Shown here in pieces: positions 55,704 to 64,000 of a stretch of 64,000 nucleotides of DNA. Origin of the DNA: Paludisphaera mucosa (GTDB lineage Bacteria; Planctomycetota; Planctomycetia; Isosphaerales; Isosphaeraceae). The notes beneath the pieces were generated by a model. That model was not told the origin of the DNA, made no database searches, and saw nothing but the letters and a program-made list of their open reading frames with translations. Position numbers and translations under genes: made by a program. The stretch covers positions 5,022,001 through 5,086,000 of the forward strand of contig NZ_JARRAG010000002.1 of the NCBI RefSeq assembly GCF_029589435.1, given 5' to 3'. Numbering within the stretch: position 1 is the first letter of the stretch; every line of letters begins with the position of its first letter.

Positions 55704-56690
55704 ATGGATGAGAGGAACGGCCTCGGTGCGTCCGGGACGACGTCGCCCACGAACCTGGCGGTGAACGAGATGACGGACGAGCATGCGGAGGATCCGGGAG
55801 GGCCGGCGGCGACGCCCGACGCGCCGGGCGATGTCGTCGTCGCGAAGCCCCCGCATTCGCGGGCGCGGCGGTGGTCGACGCGGGCTCTGAAGATCCTCGC
55901 GGCGTCGTTGGTGTTCTGGCTGGTCCTGGCGTACCTGATCGCGCCGTTTTTCTGGACGCACTACGAGCACCACCCGGCGATGGTCGAGGCGCCGCGGACG
56001 ACGGTCACGGCGCAAGGGATCCCCGGCGACCCGCTGAACGTGGGCCTGATCGGGACGAAGGCCGAGCTGGTGCTGGCGATGGCCGACGCGGAGTGGGATC
56101 CGGCCGACCCGGTGACGCTCCGCTCCAGCCTGGAGATCGCCGGCAGCGTGCTGCGGGGCAAGCCCTATCCCGACGCGCCGGTCAGTCCCCTGTTCGTGTT
56201 CGGCCGCAAGCAGGACCTGGCGTTCGAGAAGCCCGCCGGCGCGAGCGCCAAGCGTCGGCACCACGTCCGCTTCTGGGAGTCGAGCGAGCTGGGCCGTGGC
56301 GGCGTGCCGCTCTGGATCGGGGCCGTGACGTTCGACCGGAGCGTCGGCCTGAGCCACCGCACCGGCCAGATCACCCACCACATCGGCCCCGACGTCGACG
56401 CCGAGCGCGACGCCCTGATCGCCGGCCTCCGCGAGCGCGGTCGGCTCCGCGAGATCTATCAGGTCACCGGCGTGGGCGCGACCCTGTTCGGCCGCAACGG
56501 CGGCGGCGACGCGTATTACACCGACGGCGAGCTGACCATCGGCGTCCTCATCGCCGGCGACCGCAGAGACCAGGCGCCGGCCACGCTCGACAACCCGCCC
56601 GTCATCTGGTTCAAGGAACAGCTCTGGTCCGTCGTCAAGCCGATGCTCGAATCGCTGCCGGCCCCCGCGCCGGAGGATGAGCAGCCTTGA
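55704..56690 (+). CDS. LssY_C-domain membrane protein
   Basis: This 328-residue protein has a cytoplasmic N-terminus, one membrane helix (ILAASLVFWLVLAYLIAPFFW, ~72-92) and a periplasmic LssY C-terminal-type domain (~110-320: GIPGDPLNVGLIGTKAELVLAMADAEWDPADPV, PLFVFGRKQDLAFEK, HHVRFWESSE, WIGAVTFDRSVGLS, GDAYYTDGELTIGVL). In LssY the domain follows a PAP2 phosphatase; here it stands alone. The start may be the ATG at 55704 or 55770. Its stop overlaps the next gene. Confidence 0.82.
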   Translation: MDERNGLGASGTTSPTNLAVNEMTDEHAEDPGGPAATPDAPGDVVVAKPPHSRARRWSTRALKILAASLVFWLVLAYLIAPFFWTHYEHHPAMVEAPRTTVTAQGIPGDPLNVGLIGTKAELVLAMADAEWDPADPVTLRSSLEIAGSVLRGKPYPDAPVSPLFVFGRKQDLAFEKPAGASAKRRHHVRFWESSELGRGGVPLWIGAVTFDRSVGLSHRTGQITHHIGPDVDAERDALIAGLRERGRLREIYQVTGVGATLFGRNGGGDAYYTDGELTIGVLIAGDRRDQAPATLDNPPVIWFKEQLWSVVKPMLESLPAPAPEDEQP

Positions 56691-57718
56691 GACGCATGAC
56701 CCGACGCGACGCGTTGCGCGCCGGCGGGGCCGGGATGCTGCTCGCGACGGCTTCGCGGAGCCCCGCGCAGGCCGTCGCCGAAGGCCGCGTCATGACCGTG
56801 CTCGGCCCGATCGCGCCCGAGGACATGGGCGTCACGCTGCCGCACGAGCACGTCCTGGTCGATTTCGTCGGGGCCGACGCCGCCTCGCCCGATCGCTACA
56901 AGGCCGACGAGGTCTTCGCCGTCGCGCTGCCGTATTTGAAGAGGATTCATGAGCAGGGGGTGCGGACGTTCGTCGAGTGCACGCCGGCCTTCCTCGCCCG
57001 CGACCCGGCGCTGCTGCGGCGCCTTTCGGAGGCCTCGGGCCTGCACGTCCTGACCAACACGGGGTATTACGCGGCGTCGGGCGGGAAGTTCCTGCCGGGC
57101 CACGCGCGGACCGAGTCGGCCGACGCCCTCGCCGCGCGCTGGCTGGCGGAGTGGCGCGACGGGATCGGCGGGACGGGGATCCGGCCCGGCTTCCAGAAGA
57201 TCGGCGTCGACGGGGGGCCGCTCCCCGAGGTCGGCGTCAAGCTCGTCCGCGCGGCGGCCCGCGTCCACCTGGCGAGCGGGCTGACCATCGCCGCGCACAC
57301 CGGCGACGGCCGGGCCGCGATGCAGGAGCTGGACGTCCTCCGCGAGGAGGGGGTCGACCCCTCGGCCTTCATCTGGGTCCACGCCAACGCCGAGCCGGAC
57401 CCCGCCCTGCACGCCGAGGCCGCCTCGCGCGGCGCGTGGGTCGAGTTCGACGGCGTCGGGCCCGGCTCGGTCGACCGCCACGTCGAGCTGGTCGCCGCGA
57501 TGAAGGGCAAAGGCCGGCTCGGCCGCGTGCTGCTCTCGCACGACGCCGGCTGGTATCACGTGGGCGAGCCCGGAGGCGGCGAATTCCGGCCGTTCGACAC
57601 GCTGTGGAAAGACCTCGTCCCGGCCCTCCGCAAGGCGGGGCTCTCCGAGGCCGACGTCCGCACGCTCACCGTCGACAACCCCCGCGCCGCCTTCACGATC
57701 CGGGTCCGGCGGGCCTGA
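56687..57718 (+). CDS. Phosphotriesterase-family metal-dependent hydrolase
   Basis: This 343-residue exported (Tat-like RRDALRAGGAGMLLATA) protein is of the amidohydrolase-like PTE/lactonase family. Metal ligands are intact: H53 and H55 in PHEHVLVDF, the likely carbamylated Lys in FQKIGVDGG, His in TIAAHTGDG and WVHANAE, and Asp in LLSHDAGWY. Family members hydrolyse lactones or phosphotriesters. The TTG at 56687 overlaps the previous stop and lies 10 bases after GGAGG; an ATG at 56696 is an alternative start. Cotranscription with the LssY_C gene is likely. Confidence 0.9.
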   Translation: MRRMTRRDALRAGGAGMLLATASRSPAQAVAEGRVMTVLGPIAPEDMGVTLPHEHVLVDFVGADAASPDRYKADEVFAVALPYLKRIHEQGVRTFVECTPAFLARDPALLRRLSEASGLHVLTNTGYYAASGGKFLPGHARTESADALAARWLAEWRDGIGGTGIRPGFQKIGVDGGPLPEVGVKLVRAAARVHLASGLTIAAHTGDGRAAMQELDVLREEGVDPSAFIWVHANAEPDPALHAEAASRGAWVEFDGVGPGSVDRHVELVAAMKGKGRLGRVLLSHDAGWYHVGEPGGGEFRPFDTLWKDLVPALRKAGLSEADVRTLTVDNPRAAFTIRVRRA

Positions 57719-57810
57719 ACCGCGTGCCGAGTCGACGACGAGCGGCCTCCCTTCTATGATGAGGGAGTGGCCGCGACCACGTTCGAGACCCATCGGGAGG
57801 CCCCGACCGC

Positions 57811-59115
57811 ATGACCTCGCCCGCCGAGGACGTTTCGACCCCGGCGTCGCCGAGGCGGATCTCGCGGCGTCGCCGCTGGCTGTTCCGCATCGTCACCCTG
57901 CTGGCGGTCGCCGGCGCGCAGGAGGCGCTCTTCCGCGTCCTCTTCCCGCTGCCCGAGGTCCTGGGGTTCAACCGGATCCATTACCAGCAGATGGCTCAGT
58001 CCCACCCCCAGATCGGCAAGGCGATGGAGCGCGGGCTGGTCTACGATCGGCTGCTGATCGACAGCCGGCCCGACGGCTTCGCGGAGGTCCACAACCTCAA
58101 CCTGTACGGGTTCCGGGGGCCCGATTTCCGGATCGCCCCCACGCCGGGACGTCGGCGGATCCTGGTGATCGGCGACAGCGCCGTCGAGGGCGAGGGCGTC
58201 GACGATTCGGCGACGATCACCGCCGAGTGGTCGCGGCTCCTGGCCCGCGACGGGACGGCCGCCGAGGTGATCAACCTGGGCGTGATCGCCGCCAGCCTGC
58301 CCCACCTGTGGATCCTGACCCGCGACGCGGTGGCGCTCCTGCGGCCGACCGACGTCGTCGTCGCGCTCTACCCCAACGACCTGCCGGCCCCGGCGGACGA
58401 ACGTTCGTTCGACTCGCCCGCGCCGCGGTTCGCCCCCAACGACGAGGCCTTCCGACGCCCCCGCCTGGCCGTGCTGGTGGATCGTGCCCTCTACGAGAAG
58501 CCGATCCACCGCCGCTGGCCGCACCTGCCGATCCGCTTCTTCGCACCCGTCCCCGACGGCACCAACCCCTGGTCCAGCAAGGCCCGGCCCGATGCGCTCA
58601 AAGATGAGCTGTATCAAGACATGAAGGCAGGACGACTCAACCCGTGGCTGTACCACCAGTCGCGGGACATGCCCAGGCTGCTGACGCACGACTTCGCCGC
58701 AGGCGGCTCGCCCCGGGAGTTCCTGGCGCGGATGGAGGCGGTCTGCCGGTCGGTCGGGGCGGGGATGATGGTCGCCTACACGCCCTTCTGCGGCGTCGTC
58801 CATCCGCGATACGCCCCGGCCCTCGTCGAGCTGGGCATGGACCGCGACGCCGCCGCCGCGCTCGCCGTCGACCCGAGATTCCGGAGCCAGAATCGCGTCC
58901 TGGCCGAAGTCTGCGACGACCTGGGCCTGCCGCTGGCCGACGCGACGGCCGACCTCGTCGCCGCCGAGGCCGCCGGGACCCCTCAGTACTGGCCGTACGA
59001 CACCCACCCCGACGCCCGGGGCTACGCGACGATCGCCCGACGCCTCCACCTGGTCTGGAAGGCGTCACGTCCCGAGGCCTCGAAACCCTCTCCCCCCCCC
59101 GGAGCCGCCCCATGA
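57811..59115 (+). CDS. SGNH/GDSL-type hydrolase-like protein with N-terminal membrane anchor
   Basis: This 434-residue protein has an N-terminal hydrophobic anchor ([19 protein letters not shown]) then a SGNH hydrolase domain. S123 lies in [26 protein letters not shown] supplies the Gly block, LYPNDLP contains the Asn block, and DTHPDARGY near the C-terminus supplies Asp and His. Relatives remove acyl groups from lipids or surface polysaccharides. The ATG follows GGGAGG at ~10 nt. It is coupled to the next gene by an ATGA overlap. Confidence 0.85.
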   Translation: MTSPAEDVSTPASPRRISRRRRWLFRIVTLLAVAGAQEALFRVLFPLPEVLGFNRIHYQQMAQSHPQIGKAMERGLVYDRLLIDSRPDGFAEVHNLNLYGFRGPDFRIAPTPGRRRILVIGDSAVEGEGVDDSATITAEWSRLLARDGTAAEVINLGVIAASLPHLWILTRDAVALLRPTDVVVALYPNDLPAPADERSFDSPAPRFAPNDEAFRRPRLAVLVDRALYEKPIHRRWPHLPIRFFAPVPDGTNPWSSKARPDALKDELYQDMKAGRLNPWLYHQSRDMPRLLTHDFAAGGSPREFLARMEAVCRSVGAGMMVAYTPFCGVVHPRYAPALVELGMDRDAAAALAVDPRFRSQNRVLAEVCDDLGLPLADATADLVAAEAAGTPQYWPYDTHPDARGYATIARRLHLVWKASRPEASKPSPPPGAAP

Positions 59116-59561
59116 ACCGACTCGTCCTCGCCGGCCTGCTGTTCGCCTCGCTGGGCGTCCCGGCCCTCGCGCAATCCCCGACGAAGGAGGACGACGCGGC
59201 GGTGCGCTCCGTCGTCGCCCGGTACGTCGACGCCCGCGAGGCCCGCGACGCCAAGGCCGTCGAGGCCCTGCTCACGCCCGACGCCGATCAACTCGTCTCC
59301 GACGGCACCTGGCGCCGCGGCCGCGAGTCGCTGGTCCAGGGGATGCTCGAATCGTCGCGCAAGAATCCGGCGAAGCGGACGATCGAGGTCGAGTCCGTCC
59401 GCCTCCTCGCCGCCGACGTCGCCCTCGCCGACGGCCGCTACACCCAGGTCGGCGCCGACGTCCGCGCCATGTGGACGTCCATCGTCCTGACCCGCACCGC
59501 CGACGGCTGGAAGATCGCCGGGATCCGCAACATGCTCCCCTCCCCGCCGGCGGCGAAGTAG
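59112..59561 (+). CDS. Secreted SnoaL-like (DUF4440/SgcJ-type) protein
   Basis: This 149-residue exported protein has a signal peptide ([17 protein letters not shown]) and a cone-shaped NTF2/SnoaL-like fold: [76 protein letters not shown]. Members bind small ligands or serve as enzyme domains; no function is assigned. Its start overlaps the SGNH stop. Confidence 0.9.
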   Translation: MNRLVLAGLLFASLGVPALAQSPTKEDDAAVRSVVARYVDAREARDAKAVEALLTPDADQLVSDGTWRRGRESLVQGMLESSRKNPAKRTIEVESVRLLAADVALADGRYTQVGADVRAMWTSIVLTRTADGWKIAGIRNMLPSPPAAK

Positions 59562-59588
59562 GCCCTGGTCGATTTGCGACGCGAGACT

Positions 59589-59615
59589 CCCTTCTCCCCG
59601 CCGTGGGGGGAAGGC
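59589..59615. repeat. Solo REP-like hairpin unit, element D
   Basis: CCCTTCTCCCCGCC and GTGGGGGGAAGGCC resemble the hairpin half of the ~50-bp units of elements A-C but lack the GGCCGGATGAGGGGG half. It lies 28 bases after the SnoaL-like stop. Confidence 0.55.
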
Positions 59616-59809
59616 CGTTAGAAGTTGGAAACTCGACCTGCACGAACACGCCACGGTCGAGAATCCCCCCGCACGGAATTCATTCCCCGACCCGCGTTCG
59701 TGGGCATAATCTCCATGGACCTCGCGACGAACCGGTCGCCGCCTGGTGACGAGGACGATCGCGAGAGAGCCTTAAAATCTGCAACGCAAATCGACGAGCG
59801 AACCCAATT

Positions 59810-59824
59810 TTTCGAGCCTCGAAA
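59810..59824. promoter_or_regulatory. 15-bp palindrome
   Basis: TTTCGAG-C-CTCGAAA is a perfect 7-1-7 inverted repeat in an A+T-rich patch about 190 bases before the IMPase start. It could be an operator; no regulator is assigned. Confidence 0.3.
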
Positions 59825-59894
59825 TCGGCCGTAAAGTGTTTGGAGATGGAATGATGCGGGAGATTCGGCCGGCAGCGGCCTGCGGCGAACGGAG

Positions 59895-59927
59895 CCTAAT
59901 CGAAGCCTAATCGAAGCCGAGTCAAAG
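59895..59927 (+). repeat. 11-bp tandem repeats upstream of the IMPase gene
   Basis: CCTAATCGAAG occurs twice in a row (59895-59905, 59906-59916), followed by the degenerate CCGAGTCAAAG (59917-59927). The 11-bp period puts the copies on one helix face, as in PhoB/OmpR-family binding sites. Confidence 0.5.
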
Positions 59928-59963
59928 CCAACCGGCGACCGGCCGGATGGGCGGCTTCCCGGG

Positions 59964-59969
59964 TATAAT
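59964..59969 (+). promoter_or_regulatory. Possible -10 box of the IMPase gene
   Basis: A perfect TATAAT lies 46 bases before the GTG start, in very GC-rich DNA. No recognisable -35 lies 16-18 bases upstream, so the promoter may need an activator, possibly bound at the 11-bp repeats. Confidence 0.35.
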
Positions 59970-60015
59970 GAGGATCGTCGTCGGGTGAATTCCGGGAGCC
60001 TGGGGGTCGTGTTTC

Positions 60016-60846
60016 GTGGAAAAGTGGAAGGCCGAGCTTGAAGTCGCCGAGGCCGCCGCGAAGGTCGGGGGCGGGGTCGCGGCCGGGTATTTCCAGGGCG
60101 GGCTGGCGGCGGACGTGAAGAACGCCGAGGGGGAGGGAAGTTACAACCTGGTTACCCAGGCCGACGTCGAGGCCGAGCGGGCCGTGATCGCGGTCATCAA
60201 GAAAGCGTTCCCCCACCATGCGGTCTACGGCGAGGAGCTGCACGAGGCCGGCGAGGACGCCGCCGCGGTCCTCGCCGCCGAGGACGTCTGGATCGTCGAC
60301 CCGATCGACGGCACCAGCAACTTCGTCCACGGCATCCCTCATTTCGGGATCTCGGTCGCCTACTACCACCAAGGGGTCGCGACCGTCGGCGTCGTCGGCA
60401 ACCCGCTCTACGACGACTGGTACACGGCCGTGCGAGGCGGGGGGGCCTTCCACAAGGGCAAGCGGGCGCGGGTCTCGCCCTGCACGCGGATCGACGAGGT
60501 GCTGGTCTCGTTCGGCTACTTCTACGACCGCGGCGCGATGATGGAGGCCACGCTCGAGGTCTGCCGCGAGATCCTGTTGCGCAAGGGGCACGGCCTGCGC
60601 CGGATGGGCGCCGCGACGCTCGACCTGGCCCACGTCGGCGTGGGCTCGACGGGCGCCTTCTTCGAGTACGAGCTGGCCCCCTGGGACTTCGCCGCCGGCC
60701 GCCTGTTCGTCGAGGAGGCGGGCGGCCGCGTCACCACCTGCCATGGCGAGCCCCTGACCCTGACCAAGACGAGCGTCCTCGCCTCCAACGGGCTCGTCCA
60801 CGACGAAATGGTCGCGATCATGGGCGAACACTTCAAGCGGACGTGA
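60016..60846 (+). CDS. Inositol monophosphatase-family phosphatase
   Basis: This 276-residue Mg-dependent phosphatase is of the IMPase/FBPase/CysQ superfamily. Metal-binding motifs are GEELHEAGED, DPIDGTSNFVHGIPHFGIS (the WIVDPIDGT signature) and WDFAAGRLFVEEAGG at the C-terminal end. It may act on inositol phosphate, fructose-1,6-bisphosphate, histidinol phosphate or PAP; the sequence does not decide. The GTG at 60016 gives a natural N-terminus (EKWKAELEVAEAAAKVGG). Confidence 0.93.
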   Translation: MEKWKAELEVAEAAAKVGGGVAAGYFQGGLAADVKNAEGEGSYNLVTQADVEAERAVIAVIKKAFPHHAVYGEELHEAGEDAAAVLAAEDVWIVDPIDGTSNFVHGIPHFGISVAYYHQGVATVGVVGNPLYDDWYTAVRGGGAFHKGKRARVSPCTRIDEVLVSFGYFYDRGAMMEATLEVCREILLRKGHGLRRMGAATLDLAHVGVGSTGAFFEYELAPWDFAAGRLFVEEAGGRVTTCHGEPLTLTKTSVLASNGLVHDEMVAIMGEHFKRT

Positions 60847-60867
60847 CGTCCGCGGATTTTCACGCGA

Positions 60868-61710
60868 TCAGAGTTGCATAAATGCATTGATCGCGGCCAG
60901 GGTTTCGAGGGCGTCGGCGGCGATCGCGATCGACCCCGGCGGGGCGAGGGGCTCGCGGGGGTTGATGCGGATCAGGGTCGCCGAGAAGCCGTGGGCGGCC
61001 CGCTCGCAGAAGCCGCGGACGGTGGGGATGGCGGTCCCGGCGCCGCATTCGACCACGACGAGCCGGGCCTGGGCCTCGGCCAGGCCCTTCAGCCACGCGC
61101 GAAGCCGCGCGGCCTGGGCGTCGGACGCCGAGCCGTCCCAGCCGCCGTCGCCGAACATCAGGATGTTGGGCCGGGCGAGCGTCCCGCAGCGCGGGCATCG
61201 GGGCAGGTCGCCGACGGCCCGCATCGTCTCCGGGTCGATCGTCGCGGCCTGGCCCTCGGCGGGGAAGATCCCCACGCCGCACTCATCAAGGCATTGAAGA
61301 AAGTCGATTGCGCCGTGGACCTCGTGGATCCGGTCGACCGGGAACCCCGCACGCTGGAACTGGCCGTCGACGTTCGACGTGTAGACGAACCCCCCTTGCG
61401 GGGCTCGGTCGGCCCAGCGCTTGAGGATCGCGAAACCCTTGTGCGGCCGGGTCGCCCGGTAGAGTTCCAGGCGGTGTCCGTAGAAGCCCCAGGCCAGCCC
61501 GGGGTCCTGGCGGAACCAGCGGGGCGAGGCCAGGGCGACGAAATCCAGGCCGAGCTTCGCGTAGGGCGGATAGGCCTGCCAGAATCCCTGGCGGCCCCGG
61601 AAGTCGGGCAGGCCGCTGTCGACGCCCATCCCGGCGCCCGCGCCGATGAGGATCGCGTCGGCCCGCGAGACGGCCTCGGCGGCGCGGCGGGGTTCCGGCG
61701 TCGGATCCAT
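60868..61710 (-). CDS. Sir2-family NAD-dependent deacylase
   Basis: This 280-residue sirtuin has the NAD-binding start ILIGAGAGMGVDSGLPDFRG, a variant TSNVDGQF (where TQNIDGLH is usual), the catalytic H132 in EVHG, and a zinc site from CLDEC and CPRC. LRPN-type ALARPNILMFGD and the NAD-closing VVVECGAGTAIPTV follow. It would remove acyl groups from lysine using NAD. The longer loop between zinc cysteine pairs (~32 residues) is unusual. The ATG has AAAGGGGG upstream. It is divergent from the GH32 gene, 86 bases away, and convergent with the IMPase gene. Confidence 0.9.
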   Translation of the reverse strand: MDPTPEPRRAAEAVSRADAILIGAGAGMGVDSGLPDFRGRQGFWQAYPPYAKLGLDFVALASPRWFRQDPGLAWGFYGHRLELYRATRPHKGFAILKRWADRAPQGGFVYTSNVDGQFQRAGFPVDRIHEVHGAIDFLQCLDECGVGIFPAEGQAATIDPETMRAVGDLPRCPRCGTLARPNILMFGDGGWDGSASDAQAARLRAWLKGLAEAQARLVVVECGAGTAIPTVRGFCERAAHGFSATLIRINPREPLAPPGSIAIAADALETLAAINAFMQL

Positions 61711-61796
61711 GGTCGCCCCCTTTCGCTCGGTGGCCTGTCGGTCTATCCTCGTGGGGTGCGAGACGACGCGAACGCCCCTTCGAGGAGCTGGATTTC

Positions 61797-63923
61797 ATGC
61801 TTGCCACGATGGTCTTGGTCGGGCTGCTCGCCGGTGCGCCGGCGGCCCAGGACGCGAAGCGGCCGGACGTCCCGATCGCCGACTTCGAGGGGCCGGACTA
61901 CGGCGGCTGGAAGGCGACCGGCGAGGCCTTCGGCCCCGCGCCCGCCCGGGGGACTCTCCCCGGCCAGATGACCGTTGAAGGATACCTGGGCCAGGGCCTG
62001 GTGAACAGCTTCCGCGGCGGCGACGACGCGACCGGCGAGCTGGCGAGTCCGCCTTTCCGCATCGAGCGCGAGCACCTGAACTTCCTGATCGGCGGCGGCG
62101 GCTGGGCCGGCGAGACCTGCCTCGACCTGCTCGTCGACGGCAAGGTCGTCCGCTCGGCGACCGGCCCCAACCGCGACCCCGGCGGCACCGAGCGGCTCCG
62201 CTGGGCCGCCTGGGACGTCAAGGACCTGCAAGGGAAGGACGCGACCCTGCGCGTCGTCGACCGCCGCAAGGGGGGGTGGGGACACGTCAACGTCGACCAG
62301 ATCGTCCAGACCGACGCGCCGAAACTCCCCGTCCGCGCCACGCGGGCCATCGCGCTGAAGGATCGATACCTGCTCATCCCGGTGAAGACCGGCGCCCCCA
62401 AGGTCCGCGCCAAGATCCTGGGCGAGCGGGGCGAGACGCTCCGCGACTTCGACGTCGAGCTGGCCCCGGGCGAGGCCGACTTCTTCGCGTTCAGCGACCT
62501 GGCCGCCCATCGTGGGAGCACGGTCACGGTCCGCGTCGACGAGCTGGAAGACCCCACGGCGCTGGGGCGGATCCAGCAGTCCGCCTTCCTTCCCGGCGCG
62601 GCGGAGGCGTACAAGGAGAAGCACCGGCCGCAGCTCCACTTCACGTCGCGCGTCGGGTGGCTGAACGACCCCAACGGGCTCGTCTGGCAGGACGGCGAGT
62701 ACCACCTCTTCTACCAGCACAACCCCTTCGGCTGGGCCTGGGGCAACATGCACTGGGGGCACGCCGTCAGCCCGGACCTGGTGCATTGGAAAGAGGCGGG
62801 GATCGCGCTCTACCCCCACGAGTACGGCGACTGGGCCTTCTCCGGCAGCGCGGTAGTCGACGTGAAGAACACGGGCGGATTCCAGAAGGGCGACAAGCCG
62901 CCGATCGTCGCCGCCTACACCAGCACCGGGCGGGGCGAGTGCATCGTCTACAGCAACGACGGCGGCCGGACCATGACCGAGTACGAGGGGAACCCGGTCG
63001 TCAAGCACGAGGGCCGCGACCCGCGGCTGCTCTGGCACGAGCCGTCGAAGCGCTGGGTCATGGCGGTGTACGACGAGGGCAAGAACCCCGACCGCCAGAG
63101 CATCGACTTCTACACCTCGCCCGACCTCAAGGCCTGGACGTTCGGCAGCCGGCTCGACGGCTTCTTCGAGTGCCCCGACCTGTTCGAGCTGGCCGTCGAC
63201 GGCGATCCGAGCAACAAGCTCTGGGTCGTCTACGCGGCCGACGGCAAGTACAAGCTCGGCAAGTTCGACGGCAAGACGTTCGAGGTCGTCTCGGGCCCCG
63301 AGAAGCTCGTCTTCCGCCACGGCAACTTCTACGCGGCGCAGACGTTCAGCGACGAGCCTAAAGGGCGTCGCATCCAGATCGGCTGGGCCAACGGCGTGAC
63401 GTTCCCGGGCTCGCCGTTCAACCAGCAGATGAGCCTGCCGACCGAGCTGACGCTGCGGATGACCAAGGACGGTCCCCGGATCTTCGCCGAGCCCGTCGCC
63501 GAGCTGAAGTCGCTGCGGGCCGGGGCCCGCGAATTCTCGAAGACGACCCTCGAACCGGGCGCGAAGAACCCCCTGGAGGGAGCGACGTCGGGCGATCTTT
63601 ACGAGATCGAGCTGGCCTTTCGGCCCAACGGGGCCGAGTCCGTCGAGCTGGACCTGCGCGGGACGCCCCTGGTGTACGACGTGAAGCGGCAGGACGTGGT
63701 CTGCAAGCAGGTGCGGACGTTCGTGCCCCAGGTCGACGGCCTGGTGACCTTGCATGTGTTCGTGGATCGAGGGTCGATCGAGGTCTTCGCCAACGGGGGC
63801 CGGACGGCGATCTCGGTGGCCGACCTGGCCGACGACGCGAACCATTCGCTGGGGATCGCGGCGAAGGGGGGGGCGGTCGGGCTGGAGCGGCTCGTCGTCT
63901 ATCCGCTGCGGTCTTCGTGGTGA
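61797..63923 (+). CDS. Secreted GH32 fructanase (levanase/invertase type) with N-terminal extra domain
   Basis: This 708-residue exported protein has a short signal peptide (ATMVLVGLLAGAPAAQ). The first ~270 residues include a beta-sandwich domain (~25-175: LGQGLVNSFRGGDDATGEL, FLIGGGGWAGETCLDLLVDG) that could bind carbohydrate. The five-bladed GH32 catalytic domain (~280-560) has the nucleophile D291 in WLNDPNG, stabiliser D408 in GRDPRLL and acid/base E458 in FECPDLF. The C-terminal beta-sandwich (~570-708) ends with VFVDRGSIEVFANGG, the GH32C signature. It should release fructose from levan, inulin or sucrose. The start ATG follows GAGGAG. Confidence 0.95.
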   Translation: MLATMVLVGLLAGAPAAQDAKRPDVPIADFEGPDYGGWKATGEAFGPAPARGTLPGQMTVEGYLGQGLVNSFRGGDDATGELASPPFRIEREHLNFLIGGGGWAGETCLDLLVDGKVVRSATGPNRDPGGTERLRWAAWDVKDLQGKDATLRVVDRRKGGWGHVNVDQIVQTDAPKLPVRATRAIALKDRYLLIPVKTGAPKVRAKILGERGETLRDFDVELAPGEADFFAFSDLAAHRGSTVTVRVDELEDPTALGRIQQSAFLPGAAEAYKEKHRPQLHFTSRVGWLNDPNGLVWQDGEYHLFYQHNPFGWAWGNMHWGHAVSPDLVHWKEAGIALYPHEYGDWAFSGSAVVDVKNTGGFQKGDKPPIVAAYTSTGRGECIVYSNDGGRTMTEYEGNPVVKHEGRDPRLLWHEPSKRWVMAVYDEGKNPDRQSIDFYTSPDLKAWTFGSRLDGFFECPDLFELAVDGDPSNKLWVVYAADGKYKLGKFDGKTFEVVSGPEKLVFRHGNFYAAQTFSDEPKGRRIQIGWANGVTFPGSPFNQQMSLPTELTLRMTKDGPRIFAEPVAELKSLRAGAREFSKTTLEPGAKNPLEGATSGDLYEIELAFRPNGAESVELDLRGTPLVYDVKRQDVVCKQVRTFVPQVDGLVTLHVFVDRGSIEVFANGGRTAISVADLADDANHSLGIAAKGGAVGLERLVVYPLRSSW

Positions 63924-64000
63924 GCGTCGGGGGCCGCGCCAGGCCCTGGAAGCCCGGGCGCGGCCGTGCGAGAATCGTGGTCCGGGGCGAATCCCTCGCC

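Larger units (their letters stand above)
59562..60015. other. 454-bp intergenic region with repeats and promoter signals
   Basis: There is no supported gene between the SnoaL-like and IMPase genes. The region holds the solo repeat (59589-59615), a palindrome (59810-59824), tandem 11-bp repeats (59895-59927) and a TATAAT box (59964-59969). It is more A+T-rich than the flanks around 59760-59850. Confidence 0.6.

Overview
The window is a high-G+C (roughly 70% by eye) bacterial chromosome segment that looks like a member of the Planctomycetota, most plausibly the Isosphaeraceae (Paludisphaera/Singulisphaera-like). The evidence is the gene families: a TIGR02604/TIGR02603-type dehydrogenase plus haem-c protein, a DUF1592 c-type cytochrome paired with a DUF1552 protein, a sulfatase, a PEP-CTERM protein, a Tat-exported aldo/keto reductase, secreted HEAT-repeat proteins and many lone secreted glycosidases. 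No rRNA, tRNA, CRISPR array, prophage or transposase gene was found.

Layout. 1-6.7 kb (minus strand): a sulfatase cut by the window edge, a B12-binding-type radical SAM protein and a large cytochrome/propeller/HEAT protein. 6.9-9.4 kb (plus): a polytopic membrane protein and a MerR-TipAS regulator. 9.4-15.8 kb (minus): a glycosidase gene broken by an in-frame TGA, a DinB protein, a GH172 (DUF2961) enzyme, a zinc-ribbon protein with a duplicated module, and a PEP-CTERM protein. 16-21.4 kb (plus): a lactonase-type propeller, a SprT-like metalloprotease, a PIN toxin-antitoxin pair, an ECF sigma factor with a membrane partner, and a two-PDZ protein. 21.4-34.2 kb (minus, with one small plus-strand ORF): an ABC exporter, a giant cyclic beta-1,2-glucan synthase (2,877 aa) and an FkbM methyltransferase. 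34.4-43.6 kb (mostly plus): a small phosphatase, an aldo/keto reductase (minus), a coupled ribE-rsmA-epimerase run, a secreted propeller-like protein, and a xylan pair (GH10 xylanase plus tandem CE1 esterase). 43.9-49.3 kb (minus): bicupin, HEAT protein, membrane protein, TolB-like propeller, MOSC protein. 49.5-63.9 kb (mostly plus): the DUF1592/DUF1552 pair, a HEAT protein, an LssY_C-phosphotriesterase-SGNH-SnoaL run, an inositol monophosphatase, a sirtuin (minus) and a GH32 fructanase.

How it fits together. The unifying theme is exported polysaccharide turnover (sulfatase, GH172, GH10, CE1, GH32, an interrupted GHL-type enzyme) alongside cell-envelope glycan synthesis (cyclic glucan synthase, ABC exporter, FkbM methyltransferase). 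Genes mostly stand alone or in pairs with 1-8 nt overlaps rather than in long operons.

Non-coding highlights. Three intergenic elements each consist of an inverted pair of about 50-bp GC-rich palindromic units, with a solo unit elsewhere. They resemble REP doublets (REPINs). A dense cluster of short palindromes lies upstream of a small uncharacterised ORF at 23.8 kb. Two and a half 11-bp tandem repeats sit just upstream of a consensus -10 box at 59.9 kb.
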